64,000 bases of DNA from an uncultured Lachnospira sp. (GTDB taxonomy: Bacteria; Bacillota; Clostridia; Lachnospirales; Lachnospiraceae). Each line of letters starts with the position of its first letter. Position 1 is the first letter of the stretch. A program made the position numbers and the translations under genes. The DNA lies in assembly GCA_934359185.1 (NCBI GenBank), contig CAKRLE010000004.1, positions 62,001 through 126,000 on the forward strand, given 5' to 3'. Below are positions 26,694 through 35,738 of the stretch, one piece after another. The notes below the pieces were generated by a model. It made no database searches. It worked only from the letters and a program-made list of their open reading frames with translations, and had not been told where the DNA came from.

Positions 26694-27060
26694 GTCAACC
26701 GCTCCTTTCGTGTTAGTCTTTTCTAACTCGACATAAAATTAACACTTTCCCCTCACGCTGTCAAGGGGGATAATATATTAAAAAACTCGTACCGGAATGC
26801 AGCAATCCCAAGGGTACCGGACAGAGATTGGTGCCTTATATATCACCTAACGACTGTCGTGCTGCTCTTAGGATGGTGTTCGACAAAAGCTACTCCGAAT
26901 GCTAAACCGTCCAAACGAAGTGCGTTTTTAGCATTCGGAGTTAATAAGCTTTGTCGTGCCATCCTTAGAGCAGCTAGACATAAAGGTCAAGTGATATATA
27001 AGGCACCAATCTCTGTCCGGTACCCTTGGGACTGCTGCATTCCGGTACGAGTTTCTCCTA
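26694..27060. other. Intergenic region filled by a large hairpin element
   Basis: No gene is seen. Upstream of the HMA gene (26694-26782) is a short AT-rich promoter-sized stretch. The remainder is the 272-bp palindromic element at 26783-27054, ending 7 bases beyond the SseB stop codon. Confidence 0.8.
26783..27054. repeat. 272-bp hairpin element, copy A
   Basis: Outer arms 26783-26846 and 26991-27054 are 64 bp each and complementary but for one base. The middle arms (GACTGTCGTGCTGCTCTTAG side and its partner) pair imperfectly. The inner arms 26892-26906 and 26927-26941 pair perfectly over 15 bp (ACTCCGAATGCTAAA). The apical loop reads CCGTCCAAACGAAGTGCG. The same architecture and loop occur at 51390-51679 with different arm sequences. 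It could fold as one ~130-bp stem in RNA or extrude as a cruciform in DNA. It carries no reading frame of note. Confidence 0.85.
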
Positions 27061-27804
27061 TTATATATTATCTCCCTGTACCATTCTTTTATATCCATCC
27101 AGCTTTGTAATACCATCTATCATCGCAGCAGACACGCTGACTGGATTATCACAAAATGGATTAAGCGCAATACTTCCATATCCATTAGCCTCTATAACCC
27201 CCACAACATCAGGGAATGTCAGGACAAGAGTCTTTACATTCTCTCCAGACTCCATAAGACCTGTCCACTTATTAAGCTGTCCCCAGTCAGTAAATAATGG
27301 CAGTACCTGCTCTCCAGCCATATTCTGGTCTGGCAGTGCTGCAAATGCAAATTCATCATCATCTGCATCATCCATGACTCTTATAGGTACAAGGAAATGT
27401 CCATGCGCAAGTGCAAACACAAAATGATCCATAAATGAATTATCGCCCTTATAATAGGCATATGAATCAAGAATACCAGACAATCCCGGATTGACAACTG
27501 GCACATTGACATCTATCGTGCGCTGTGGCTCTACATCTGTTATAACATCGTATTCACCTATTTTAAATCTGCCCTGAGGAACAATGTGTAACGCAACGCT
27601 TCCCGTTGACGCATGTTTGGTCTTTACAACTGCACCATTTTCATTCTTATCAATATCTACAATAACTGCCTTGTAATCATCCTCAGGTCTTATCACATAT
27701 ACGGTATCCCCAACAGATACTTCTCCCATAAGCAGCCCCGTAACTACCAGTTCTGCCTGTTCCTTTACCTGGAACAGATCCCTTGCTAACATCGAAAATC
27801 CCAC
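27061..27804 (-). CDS. SseB family protein with N-terminal beta-barrel
   Basis: 247-residue soluble protein. The first 85 residues resemble a translation-factor-like beta barrel (QAELVVTGLLMGEVSVGDTVYVI, as in EF-Tu domain 2). Residues about 105-245 match the SseB N-terminal domain: FVFALAHGHFLVPI, LPLFTDWGQLNKW and NPFCDNPVSVS. SseB domains are of unclear function. Start is a GTG with AAAGAGG six bases upstream; an ATG four codons later is the alternative. It lies alone and its 3' end abuts hairpin element A. Confidence 0.82.
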   Translation of the reverse strand: MGFSMLARDLFQVKEQAELVVTGLLMGEVSVGDTVYVIRPEDDYKAVIVDIDKNENGAVVKTKHASTGSVALHIVPQGRFKIGEYDVITDVEPQRTIDVNVPVVNPGLSGILDSYAYYKGDNSFMDHFVFALAHGHFLVPIRVMDDADDDEFAFAALPDQNMAGEQVLPLFTDWGQLNKWTGLMESGENVKTLVLTFPDVVGVIEANGYGSIALNPFCDNPVSVSAAMIDGITKLDGYKRMVQGDNI

Positions 27805-27923
27805 TTTATACCTCTTTCCTTGTTATATTTATTATTTTTAAATTGTTTATTTAGACACTTTAGAAATGCTTTATAAACTGTACATTGTTTTGTCACATTT
27901 GTATTATACAATCTAATTGTAAG

Positions 27924-28025
27924 TTAAGGAACCGCTTTGATTGCTTTAGTAATCATTGCAACCAGAATGGTTCCGCCAAGCAATAACTTGTTTTATGACA
28001 AGTTGACATATATTTGGTTTTTCAT
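27924..28025 (-). pseudogene. Small hydrophobic peptide frame interrupted by one TAA
   Basis: ATG at 28025 follows GGGAGAAAGAAT. Ten codons (MKNQIYVNLS) are followed by TAA at 27993-27995, then the same frame continues for 22 codons as NKLLLGGTILVAMITKAIKA plus VP, ending in TAA. The second part is a convincing amphipathic/hydrophobic stretch. It may be a decayed small-peptide gene, with a recent nonsense mutation. A coincidence cannot be excluded at this size. Confidence 0.35.
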
Positions 28026-28040
28026 ATTCTTTCTCCCTAT

Positions 28041-28068
28041 GCCAGCACCTAGAATTATAGGTGCTGGC
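28041..28068 (-). other. Strong hairpin just upstream of the small peptide frame
   Basis: Eleven-bp perfect stem GCCAGCACCTA with complement and a 6-nt loop. No T-run follows; the small frame's ribosome binding site starts directly after it. Possible leader structure or second terminator. Confidence 0.6.
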
Positions 28069-28102
28069 ACTTCCTTTGTAAAGATAAACATATAAAGATA
28101 AA

Positions 28103-28126
28103 CGGTCAGACATTTCTGCCTGACCG
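28103..28126 (-). terminator. Terminator after the chemotaxis receptor gene
   Basis: Stem CGGTCAG/CTGACCG extended by partial pairs, followed on the minus strand by TTTATCTTTA. Confidence 0.75.
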
Positions 28127-28149
28127 CATAATATTATTAATAACTAATT

Positions 28150-29940
28150 TTAAATTGTAAAGAAATTCATATCATTTTTAAGAATCTTTGACAATTCATC
28201 AAGTTTCTCAGCTTCTGCTGCAAGTGTGTTAATCGTAGCATTAAGCTCTTCCATTGACGCTGTTGTTTCCTGTGCAGATGCAGCATTTTCCTCCGATATA
28301 GCTGAAAGATTAGTAATTATATCTACTACGCTCTTTCTTGCACTATCACATGAATCTGCATCAGCCTTAATTTCTTCTGTTCCAGACTGTGATACCTTGA
28401 TACCATCTGCAACCTGTCCAACTTTAGCCTTAGTATTATCAAGCTTAGCTTTCTGATCCTTTAAAAGCACAATGGCATCATCCATCTGCACAAGCATCTC
28501 TTGTGAATTATGAAGAAGTTCCTCAATAATTCCCTGAATCTCCATAGCAGCATCATTAGACTGTACTGCAAGCTTCTGGATTTCAGATGCAACAACTGCA
28601 AATCCTTTACCAGCCTCACCAGCTCTTGCTGACTCAATAGATGCATTAAGCGAAAGAAGGTTTGTCTGCTCTGCGATACCTGTTATAAGAGCTGTAGAAC
28701 TGCTAATCTTCTTAATTGACTCATCTGTATTCTTAATCTGCTCTGCAATCTCAAGAATCGCCTTATTGGTTTTATCATTAGATGCCCCAAGATCATCAAT
28801 TGTAACAAGTGATTCTTTACCAGCCTTACCCATATCCGCAGCTGTTCCTGTAAGTGATGCTACATTCTCAACTATTTCTCCAATAACCTGTCCCATATTG
28901 CCAATCTGGGTCGAAGCGTTGTCAATCTCCTCTGCCTGTGAAACTGCGCCCTTGGATATATCCTCAACAGCACTGCTGATTTCGTCTGATGCACTGCTTG
29001 ACTGTGATGCTGCAGAACTAAGTGAATGTCCTGTATCATTAAGTTCTCCTGTAACCTTGGCAAGATTGCCAACTATCTCATGCAGTTTTTCAGAAAGCTG
29101 ATGGACAGACTTACCCATATCACCAATTTCATCATTTCTATTCATAACTGATGGTTCAACCTCTGCAGTGAGATCTCCATGAGCAAGCTGGAGAATAACA
29201 TCCTCCGCTTTAACAATTGGCTTTGCCATATGGCGGGCTGTTATATATGTAGTAATTGTAAGTATTATAAGAAGTACTATTGATATACCCGAAAAACCAG
29301 CAACTCTTTCATTAATATATGATTTAACATCTGTAGCCGGCTGACCAGCAAATACAACACCAATAACCTTGCCATTTTCTCTAATAGGAACATATACTCC
29401 AACATAATCCGTATCGTTAATGACTATGTCTTTAGTTTTATATGTATTACCTGATGAAACTGTATTCCATACATTATCTGCTATATCTGTTCCTGTAATT
29501 CTCTTACCTGACTTATCTTCAATCGATGTTGCCATTCGTGTCTTTCCATAACATATGGTAACATATGCATCGACATCTTCTGTAAACGAATCTATAAGAT
29601 TGGTATTAGTAGTTATGTTCATCTTGCCTTTCATAAGATTGCCGCCAGATACGCTATATGAACCATCTAATGCATTATAACCTGCTTCAACTGATTCAGC
29701 CAGAAGCTGTAACCCATTGAGTGATTCATCATATAATCCTGTAGAAAGACTGTTTGTCGCAAATATTAAAAGAACAACCACAAGAAATATCGCAGGAAAT
29801 ACGCCCATAAGTGTCATTCTTCTCTTAATACCAAACTTTTTTTTACGCCTGCGTTCTTTGAGCTTTGAAATTTCCTTCCTTTTCAGTTCTCTGATCTCTT
29901 CTATATCAAGATCTTTAAGCTTATTTTTGTTTTCTTCCAT
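28150..29940 (-). CDS. Methyl-accepting chemotaxis protein
   Basis: Membrane chemoreceptor. A highly charged cytoplasmic N-terminal extension (about 40 residues, rich in K, R and E), TM1 (about 45-65), an extracellular single-Cache-like sensor domain, TM2 (about 215-235), HAMP, and the signalling hairpin with tip [24 protein letters not shown]. It ends with the signalling helix and no C-terminal tether pentapeptide. I start at the ATG at 29940 (596 residues) because GGAGGA lies 8 bases upstream; a longer frame starts at 29961. Monocistronic. No flagellar or che genes are in the window, and the ligand is unknown. Confidence 0.93.
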   Translation of the reverse strand: MEENKNKLKDLDIEEIRELKRKEISKLKERRRKKKFGIKRRMTLMGVFPAIFLVVVLLIFATNSLSTGLYDESLNGLQLLAESVEAGYNALDGSYSVSGGNLMKGKMNITTNTNLIDSFTEDVDAYVTICYGKTRMATSIEDKSGKRITGTDIADNVWNTVSSGNTYKTKDIVINDTDYVGVYVPIRENGKVIGVVFAGQPATDVKSYINERVAGFSGISIVLLIILTITTYITARHMAKPIVKAEDVILQLAHGDLTAEVEPSVMNRNDEIGDMGKSVHQLSEKLHEIVGNLAKVTGELNDTGHSLSSAASQSSSASDEISSAVEDISKGAVSQAEEIDNASTQIGNMGQVIGEIVENVASLTGTAADMGKAGKESLVTIDDLGASNDKTNKAILEIAEQIKNTDESIKKISSSTALITGIAEQTNLLSLNASIESARAGEAGKGFAVVASEIQKLAVQSNDAAMEIQGIIEELLHNSQEMLVQMDDAIVLLKDQKAKLDNTKAKVGQVADGIKVSQSGTEEIKADADSCDSARKSVVDIITNLSAISEENAASAQETTASMEELNATINTLAAEAEKLDELSKILKNDMNFFTI

Positions 29941-30019
29941 ATCATTCTCCTCCACACCCAAATTTTATGCACATTATACATCATTATGCAAAGATATTCT
30001 ACATTTTTTCATCATTTCG

Positions 30020-31330
30020 TCAATTAATATACTGATTTTTTGAATATTTTCCATTGAGAATAAGAAATACAATAGTAGTACATAATTCTGCTGCCATATA
30101 AGACAGCCATACACCATTCATTCCAAATAGAATTGACATTATAAATGCAAATGCAGTTATAAGTATAAATCCTCTAAGTACAGAAACAATAAAGGCTCCC
30201 TTTGCCTTCTCTGTAGCTGAAAGATAACTTCCGCCAACTATATTGATGCCTGCGAATAATATCCCTGTAAAATATAGTCTTACACCAACAACTGCATATT
30301 CTGTCAGTTGTACTGAATTTTCACTGTTAAATACCTTTACAATTTCATGTGTAAATATAAATATCGCTGTATACATAACTATCGCAAGTGTCACTGTTGT
30401 TACAAATGATAATCTCTTCAGCGTTCTTACATCCCACATGTCACGTTTGCCATAACTTCTGCTGACAAGCGGCTGGCTTCCCTGTGCAACTCCATTAAAT
30501 ACCGCAACGGCAACAAGAGAAACATTAGCGACTATTCCATATGCTGCCACTCCTATATTGCCAGCAAGCTTTAATATAATGAAATTAAATATCAGGGTTA
30601 TAACACCCGATGATATCTCTGCGACAAATGCAGCCACACCAACCTGGCATGATGCAGACAGCCTCTTAAGGGAAGGCCTGCACATCTTAATTTTAACATT
30701 GCTTTTCTTCGATAAAAGATGTACAAGGCACACTGATATACCTATTATTGGCGAAAGTGCTGTTGCAAGTGCTGCTCCTGTCATTCCAAGTCCAAGCGGA
30801 AACATAAGCACATAGTCAAATAAAATATTGAACAGACTGCTTGATAATGTAGCAGCCATTGCTATTGATGGTGCTCCATCATTTCTTACATAAGCATTGG
30901 CAACGTAATTCCACATAAATATAGGAGCAAAGCTCATAAATATCCTTGTATATGTTGTTCCAACACTTACTATCTGGTCATCTGCACCAAGCACCATAAG
31001 TATCTTATCTGGAAATAATATGCCAGCTATAGAAAATACAAGACCGATAACTGTTGTGAAAAACAATGCATTAGGAAGATAATTATCGCAATCTTTGTCT
31101 CCCCTTGCTCTTGCAATCGCAAATCTTATCGCAGATCCCACTCCAATCATTGAACCAATCGCAAAAATAAGGTTATATAAAGGAAGCACCAGGTTAAGCG
31201 CTGTAAGTCCATCTGCCCCCTTTGCCAGCGATATAAAAAAAGAATCTGCAAGCACATAACACGACAATCCAATCATGCCCAATATATTAAGCGAGACATA
31301 TCTCGCAAATAGTTTTCTTATATTATTCAT
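30020..31330 (-). CDS. MATE family efflux transporter (second paralogue)
   Basis: About 12 membrane segments and the MATE layout of two six-helix halves; VLADSFFISLAKGADGLTALNLVLPLYNLIFAIGSMIGVG covers the first two helices. I use the ATG at 31330, with GGAG seven bases upstream, giving 436 residues; an in-frame extension to 31381 lacks a ribosome binding site. Sequence differs much from the copy at 2529-3890. Substrate unknown. It follows a radical SAM gene by 177 bases and may be separately transcribed. Confidence 0.92.
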   Translation of the reverse strand: MNNIRKLFARYVSLNILGMIGLSCYVLADSFFISLAKGADGLTALNLVLPLYNLIFAIGSMIGVGSAIRFAIARARGDKDCDNYLPNALFFTTVIGLVFSIAGILFPDKILMVLGADDQIVSVGTTYTRIFMSFAPIFMWNYVANAYVRNDGAPSIAMAATLSSSLFNILFDYVLMFPLGLGMTGAALATALSPIIGISVCLVHLLSKKSNVKIKMCRPSLKRLSASCQVGVAAFVAEISSGVITLIFNFIILKLAGNIGVAAYGIVANVSLVAVAVFNGVAQGSQPLVSRSYGKRDMWDVRTLKRLSFVTTVTLAIVMYTAIFIFTHEIVKVFNSENSVQLTEYAVVGVRLYFTGILFAGINIVGGSYLSATEKAKGAFIVSVLRGFILITAFAFIMSILFGMNGVWLSYMAAELCTTIVFLILNGKYSKNQYIN

Positions 31331-31507
31331 CTGTTTTCTCCATATCATAATAAATCTTAAAAGCATACAAAATAATAGCAAGAGTGTATCTTACAACATT
31401 CCTGCTATTATTCCATAAGCCTGTTTCGTATCTGTGTTCAGTACGTTTAAGCTCTATTATAATACATTTAAAACATTTGTCCAGCAATATAAATTACTGA
31501 CAATCAG

Positions 31508-32914
31508 CTACTGACAGTTAGTTTCTTTATAGTTCTCATATACAGGTTTCTTGTGATTTTCTTCATCCCAGAGTTTTTCTGCACATGGTTTCCAGCGCTG
31601 TGCATATTCTTTACATTTCTCACAAAGATGTTCTGCACTCTCTGGCGACTGTAAATCAGTAGATTTAGCGCCTGTCTCTTCAACCATCTTCTGTAATATC
31701 TCAGGATTTTCAAGCATTGGGCATGGTCTGAGATGATTACGGTTAAATGGCTGATTATTGTAATATGCCATAAATAATGGCTGGTGAAGAATCTCCAGAA
31801 GGCTGTGTGTTCTGATGTTAGCATTAGAGTAATGTATGAATACACATGGTTCTGCATCACCATTAGCATTAATATGGAAGTAATTTCTTCCACCTGCGAT
31901 ACATCCACCAACAAACTCTCCGTCATTCTGGAAATCCATTGTGAATATTCCCTTACCACTTGTCATATTTCTTATCTGGCGGACTCTGTCCTTAATATAC
32001 ATTCTCTGCTCAGGGTTAGGAAGCAGCTCCACTGATGCCTCATTACCAACTGGCATATAGTGGAAATATAATGCATAACGGCATCCTTTCTCAACCATCA
32101 AATCAACGAACTCATCACTTGTTACTGCTTCATAATTCTTAGATGTATAACAGATTGATGTACCAAATATAAGTCCATTCTCTTTAAGAAGCTCCATAGC
32201 ATGCATAACCTTTCCATACACGCCATCACCTCTCCTTAAATCATTGACAGCCTCATATCCTTCAAGGCTTATTGCAAGATAGAGATTGCCGACTCTCTTC
32301 ATTTCCTGGCAGAAAGCTTCATCTACAAGCGTACCATTAGTAAATGAAAGGAACGCACAATCATTATGCTTCTCACAGAGTCTTATAAGGTCTGCCTTTC
32401 TGACAAGCGGCTCACCACCTGTAAACATATAAAGATATGTACCTAACTCTTTACCCTGTGTTACAACACTGTCCATCTCATCAAATGTAAGATTTAACTT
32501 ATTACCATACTCAGCAGCCCAGCATCCTGTACAGTGAAGATTGCATGCACTTGTAGGATCCATAAGTATAAGCCATGGGATATTACATTTTTCTTTCTCT
32601 CTTGTCTTTCTTATAGTCTTAGTTCCATTAAGGAAAGCCTCAAATCCAAGATTAAGCACAAGTGTCTTTAATACATGTGGATCTGTCTCATCCAATAACC
32701 TGTAGATATATTTATGAAGAGTTGAATTTTCATCCATTATAAGAGCCTTGACCTTGTTATAATCAAGATCTATCTTCTCCCCATCCATATATTTTCCAAT
32801 AAAATCTACAAGTTTCTCAACTTCCTTATCTTTATCTTTTCCTGCTTTTTTTAATACAACATCTGCTGCCTTGCTCACAGCCATTCTTCCTGCTGCATGT
32901 GTTAAAGTTCCCAT
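31508..32914 (-). CDS. Radical SAM protein of unknown function
   Basis: 468 residues. The first 110 are a helical domain without recognised family; the radical SAM core starts at about 112 with CNLHCTGC (CxxxCxxC), followed by MFTGGEPL and ISLEG. The C-terminal part has further cysteines (GGCIAGGRNYFHINANGDAEPCVF, then CPMLENP and CEKCKEY), the pattern of a SPASM-like auxiliary iron-sulfur domain. Such enzymes modify peptides, sugars or lipids; no precursor peptide gene was seen nearby. AGGAGG precedes the ATG. It overlaps the DUF308 gene by 13 bases, so the two are coupled. Confidence 0.85.
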   Translation of the reverse strand: MGTLTHAAGRMAVSKAADVVLKKAGKDKDKEVEKLVDFIGKYMDGEKIDLDYNKVKALIMDENSTLHKYIYRLLDETDPHVLKTLVLNLGFEAFLNGTKTIRKTREKEKCNIPWLILMDPTSACNLHCTGCWAAEYGNKLNLTFDEMDSVVTQGKELGTYLYMFTGGEPLVRKADLIRLCEKHNDCAFLSFTNGTLVDEAFCQEMKRVGNLYLAISLEGYEAVNDLRRGDGVYGKVMHAMELLKENGLIFGTSICYTSKNYEAVTSDEFVDLMVEKGCRYALYFHYMPVGNEASVELLPNPEQRMYIKDRVRQIRNMTSGKGIFTMDFQNDGEFVGGCIAGGRNYFHINANGDAEPCVFIHYSNANIRTHSLLEILHQPLFMAYYNNQPFNRNHLRPCPMLENPEILQKMVEETGAKSTDLQSPESAEHLCEKCKEYAQRWKPCAEKLWDEENHKKPVYENYKETNCQ

Positions 32915-33459
32915 TCTCTTTTCCTCCTGATTGTTTTTACTGTACTCTGGACAACTATTAAATTCATAATGCCATCAAGGCAGAATGTTAATCCAATAAT
33001 CCTTATAATTACATTAGTTGTAGTAAATGGCTTAATAATAAGCAGAACACCTACAGCTGCAACAGCTATAGCCGCAATAAGTATAAGCCACCATCTCTCC
33101 ACTCCAAATCGTTTTGAATCAATTGAAGTCTGAATCTTCAATGTTGCATCAACCAGCATAAATACGCCAATACATATTGATAATATCTCAACAACATGCT
33201 GTGTCTTAAATACAAGTGCAATACCAAACACAATTGATACTATTCCTAATGCCAAATCAAACTGAAACGCAAGCTGGAACAAATCTTTAGTGACATATCC
33301 TGCAAACTTCACAATTCCATATCCTATAAGTACAATACCAGTAACCTTGCATATTATGTTGATAGAGATATCAGGTTTTATCATCAGCATAGCCCCTACA
33401 GCAATCAGGCATACTGCCATAACGCTGTATATTCTTTTAATAACATTTAATGAATCCAC
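32902..33459 (-). CDS. DUF308 (HdeD-like) membrane protein
   Basis: 185 residues with six membrane helices in three repeated pairs, each with the DUF308 spacing (ALGIVSIVFGIALVF, GIVLIGYGIVKF). HdeD in E. coli is an acid-resistance membrane protein; a role here is unknown. Start is GTG, preceded by GGGAGAGAG. It overlaps the radical SAM gene, suggesting that the enzyme works at, or on a product in, the membrane (inference). Confidence 0.85.
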   Translation of the reverse strand: MDSLNVIKRIYSVMAVCLIAVGAMLMIKPDISINIICKVTGIVLIGYGIVKFAGYVTKDLFQLAFQFDLALGIVSIVFGIALVFKTQHVVEILSICIGVFMLVDATLKIQTSIDSKRFGVERWWLILIAAIAVAAVGVLLIIKPFTTTNVIIRIIGLTFCLDGIMNLIVVQSTVKTIRRKREWEL

Positions 33460-33535
33460 ACATTCTCTCTCCCTTCTTTTTAATTATATATGCATTTTAT
33501 TACTTTGCATGTTAATTAAAATGGATAAAAAAAGA

Positions 33536-33560
33536 CTTGTGTCTGAAATTCAGACACAAG
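33536..33560 (-). terminator. Terminator after the TetR gene
   Basis: Stem CTTGTGTCTGAA with complement, tiny loop, followed on the minus strand by TCTTTTTTTATCC. Textbook intrinsic terminator. Confidence 0.95.
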
Positions 33561-33579
33561 CCAAAAAATGCCTAATAAA

Positions 33580-34146
33580 TTATCTTTTACGCTTAGATTC
33601 ACGCTCCGCAATCATATCATCAATAGTTGCATCAAATGAATCCGACATATCCTTTATAATATCTTCATGTACACGCTTCATTCCATCCTTAATCCACTGT
33701 ATTGTGCTTCCTGTAACTGAATACGCATAAAATCTGCTTATATATGTAATATCTTCATCAAGCAGATTATGTCCCTCTGCTGCCTTTCTTACAAACCTCT
33801 CTATAAAATTAATTATAATGGTCTGAAGATACTTCTCAAAAGCATCCCTTGTCTTTGCATTAAACAGATGAAGAATAGCCTGCTTATAATTAATTACCAG
33901 TGCCGCTGTGTTGATATATTCCTCGTAAAAAGATGAGCACTCACCAATCTTTTTAATTCCCTCTTCTGTCTGCGTCACCAGCACATCTTCCATAAGCTCA
34001 TATATATCCGCATAATAATAGTAGAAGGTATTTCTGTTAATTCCACATGTCTCCACTATATCCTTAACCGTTATTTTATCAACTGATTTTGTTGCAAGCA
34101 GTTCCAAAAAGGTATCCATCATTGCCTTTTTAGTGTATTTTGCCAT
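33580..34146 (-). CDS. TetR/AcrR family regulator
   Basis: 188 residues. The N-terminal helix-turn-helix is typical: ITVKDIVETCGINRNTFYYYYADIYELMEDVL (about 25-56), as in the DhaS-like subgroup. The C-terminal ligand domain is all-helical and ends in a basic tail ESKRKR. AGGAGG precedes the ATG, which overlaps the end of the ThrE C-half gene by 17 bases. It therefore ends an operon of amino-acid exporters and may regulate it, or the DUF308-radical SAM genes after its terminator. Confidence 0.92.
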   Translation of the reverse strand: MAKYTKKAMMDTFLELLATKSVDKITVKDIVETCGINRNTFYYYYADIYELMEDVLVTQTEEGIKKIGECSSFYEEYINTAALVINYKQAILHLFNAKTRDAFEKYLQTIIINFIERFVRKAAEGHNLLDEDITYISRFYAYSVTGSTIQWIKDGMKRVHEDIIKDMSDSFDATIDDMIAERESKRKR

Positions 34147-34591
34147 TGTCGCAAAACCTCCTGTGTAAAATCTTGTTAGCTATATGAAATGACGCCCATA
34201 CAAGACTTATCCCTATAACTATACCAAAAACATATTTTAAGGTATTAAGTCCATATTGTCTTGCAAGATTAATATCTGATACAAATGTATAATATAAACT
34301 ATAATACAGTGGTGCTCCCGGAATTAATGGAATAAGCCCTATAATCATAAACTGGGTTGCCGGAGCCAGCCTGGTTCTCGCTGCAATCTGTGCATATATG
34401 CTGGCAAACAGGCTCGCCACTGCCGATGCTATAAGTATATCTCCTACCACATGCTGGACAACCAGATACAATGCCCAGCTTAACATTCCATTAACCGCAG
34501 CATATATTATATGTCCTCTCTTAACATTAAACATAAGCGCAAAGCCATATGACCCCGCAAATGCCATAATTATCTGAATTATATCTGCCAT
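34130..34591 (-). CDS. ThrE-type threonine/serine exporter, C-terminal half (DUF3815-like)
   Basis: 153 residues, five membrane helices. Corresponds to the C-terminal half of one-chain ThrE; the conserved FGYALMFNV-like opening appears as YGFALMFNVKRGHIIYAAVNG, with PLIPGAPLYYSL in the centre. It directly follows the N-terminal half gene and together they form a split ThrE exporter. AGAGGTG precedes the ATG. Confidence 0.9.
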   Translation of the reverse strand: MADIIQIIMAFAGSYGFALMFNVKRGHIIYAAVNGMLSWALYLVVQHVVGDILIASAVASLFASIYAQIAARTRLAPATQFMIIGLIPLIPGAPLYYSLYYTFVSDINLARQYGLNTLKYVFGIVIGISLVWASFHIANKILHRRFCDNGKIH

Positions 34592-34626
34592 AAAACACCT
34601 CTGCTTACTATCAAATCAACAATATA

Positions 34627-35400
34627 TCATATAAGCCAGAATGATAACATAAATCCACATGCTATCGCCCCAGCCCATAATAATGACTCAGCCAGTCTCA
34701 TAATACCAGAAATTGTATCTCCAACAAATACATCCTTAATTGAATTAGTCATTGCAATACCCGGAATTAAAAGCATTATGTCTCCAATCATTATCTTATC
34801 AACTGGAATCTGTGCAAGCTTGCCAACCAGACATATAAGTATTCCAACACTAACTGAACATATAAAATTAAAGAATATAGTATTAGAGCAGATTGGTGCA
34901 ATATATTTTTTCATAAGGCATATGATAAATCCAAATATCGCTGCAATTACTCCGTCTATAAGCCCTCCGCCAAAAAATACAGCAAGTGTTCCTGCCGCTA
35001 TAACACTGCCAATGCATATCTTGGCAAAATCAGGTTTCTTCATTGTTATCTTATCATATTCACTTTCAAGCTCTTCAACGCTCATGCCCCCACGGCAATA
35101 CTCCCTGCTGAGGTTGTTTAATTCTTCAAGTTTAGTAAAATCAGTAACATCCGGTTCATTAATTCTTCTTGTCCTTGTAAATGTAACGTTATCGCCAAGA
35201 TTAATCGTTACAACAATACTTGAAGTTATAACAAATGCATCTACATATCTGGCACCATAAGCCTTGCCCATCAGAGTTATTGTTTCTTCCACACGCCGCA
35301 CTTCTGCACCATTGCGAAGCATATCTTCTCCTATATTAAGCAGGAGTCCAAATAACTTTTCTGTCTGATGATTATTGTTTATCACTGTCTCTGACTGCAT
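34627..35400 (-). CDS. ThrE-type threonine/serine exporter, N-terminal half (DUF1212)
   Basis: About 257 residues. A cytosolic N-terminal part (GLLLNIGEDMLRNGAEVRRVEETI, about 15-40) is followed by five membrane helices, the DUF1212/ThrE layout. I choose the ATG at 35400, seven bases after GGGGGT; the frame also has an ATG at 35406. The partner half follows. Five genes of this operon (azlC, azlD, both ThrE halves and the regulator) suggest amino-acid export as a stress or overflow function. Confidence 0.9.
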   Translation of the reverse strand: MQSETVINNNHQTEKLFGLLLNIGEDMLRNGAEVRRVEETITLMGKAYGARYVDAFVITSSIVVTINLGDNVTFTRTRRINEPDVTDFTKLEELNNLSREYCRGGMSVEELESEYDKITMKKPDFAKICIGSVIAAGTLAVFFGGGLIDGVIAAIFGFIICLMKKYIAPICSNTIFFNFICSVSVGILICLVGKLAQIPVDKIMIGDIMLLIPGIAMTNSIKDVFVGDTISGIMRLAESLLWAGAIACGFMLSFWLI

Positions 35401-35411
35401 AACCATACCCC

Positions 35412-35738
35412 CTATAACGGAAGTCTAAGAAATACCATATAACACACTGTTCCAAGCAATATACTTATAAATGTATTATGCTTCCACTTATAGCTTATAT
35501 ACACCACTACAACTGATATAAGCTGATATATCCCCTTGTTAAAAAAACTGCCATTAATATCCTTGAGACAGTATATTATCAATGTTGCCATAACAGCAGA
35601 TGGAAGCATCCTTCCTAACTTATCAAGAAATACCGGCATCCGTCTATCACCTGAAAACACTACAAAAGGAAGTGCACGAAGTGAAAATGTTATAACAGCA
35701 CTTATTATAACTGCCGCAGCTATATACCATTTATCCAT
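35412..35738 (-). CDS. azlD: AzlD family branched-chain amino acid exporter subunit
   Basis: Small membrane partner of AzlC; about 108 residues with four helices and the AzlD motif FSLRALPFVVF. The real start is the ATG at 35738 with AAGGAGCG upstream; the longer frame to 35846 is unlikely because it lies inside azlC. It overlaps the azlC stop by 8 bases. Confidence 0.9.
   Translation of the reverse strand: MDKWYIAAAVIISAVITFSLRALPFVVFSGDRRMPVFLDKLGRMLPSAVMATLIIYCLKDINGSFFNKGIYQLISVVVVYISYKWKHNTFISILLGTVCYMVFLRLPL

Larger units (their letters stand above)
27805..28149. other. Intergenic region with two hairpins and a broken small reading frame
   Basis: Holds the terminator of the chemotaxis receptor (28103-28126), a strong hairpin at 28041-28068, and a small minus-strand frame at 27924-28025 with one internal stop. 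The part nearest SseB is AT-rich and probably contains its promoter (TATACAAT-like boxes around 27900). Confidence 0.7.

Noticed and set aside
26859..27110. 83-codon plus-strand frame across hairpin element A
   Set aside because: It exists because the palindrome is long and lacks stops by chance; it covers both arms and the loop and has no ribosome binding site.
34130..34146. Frameshift in a full-length ThrE
   Set aside because: The N and C halves are separated by a proper start and ribosome binding site, as in known split ThrE systems.
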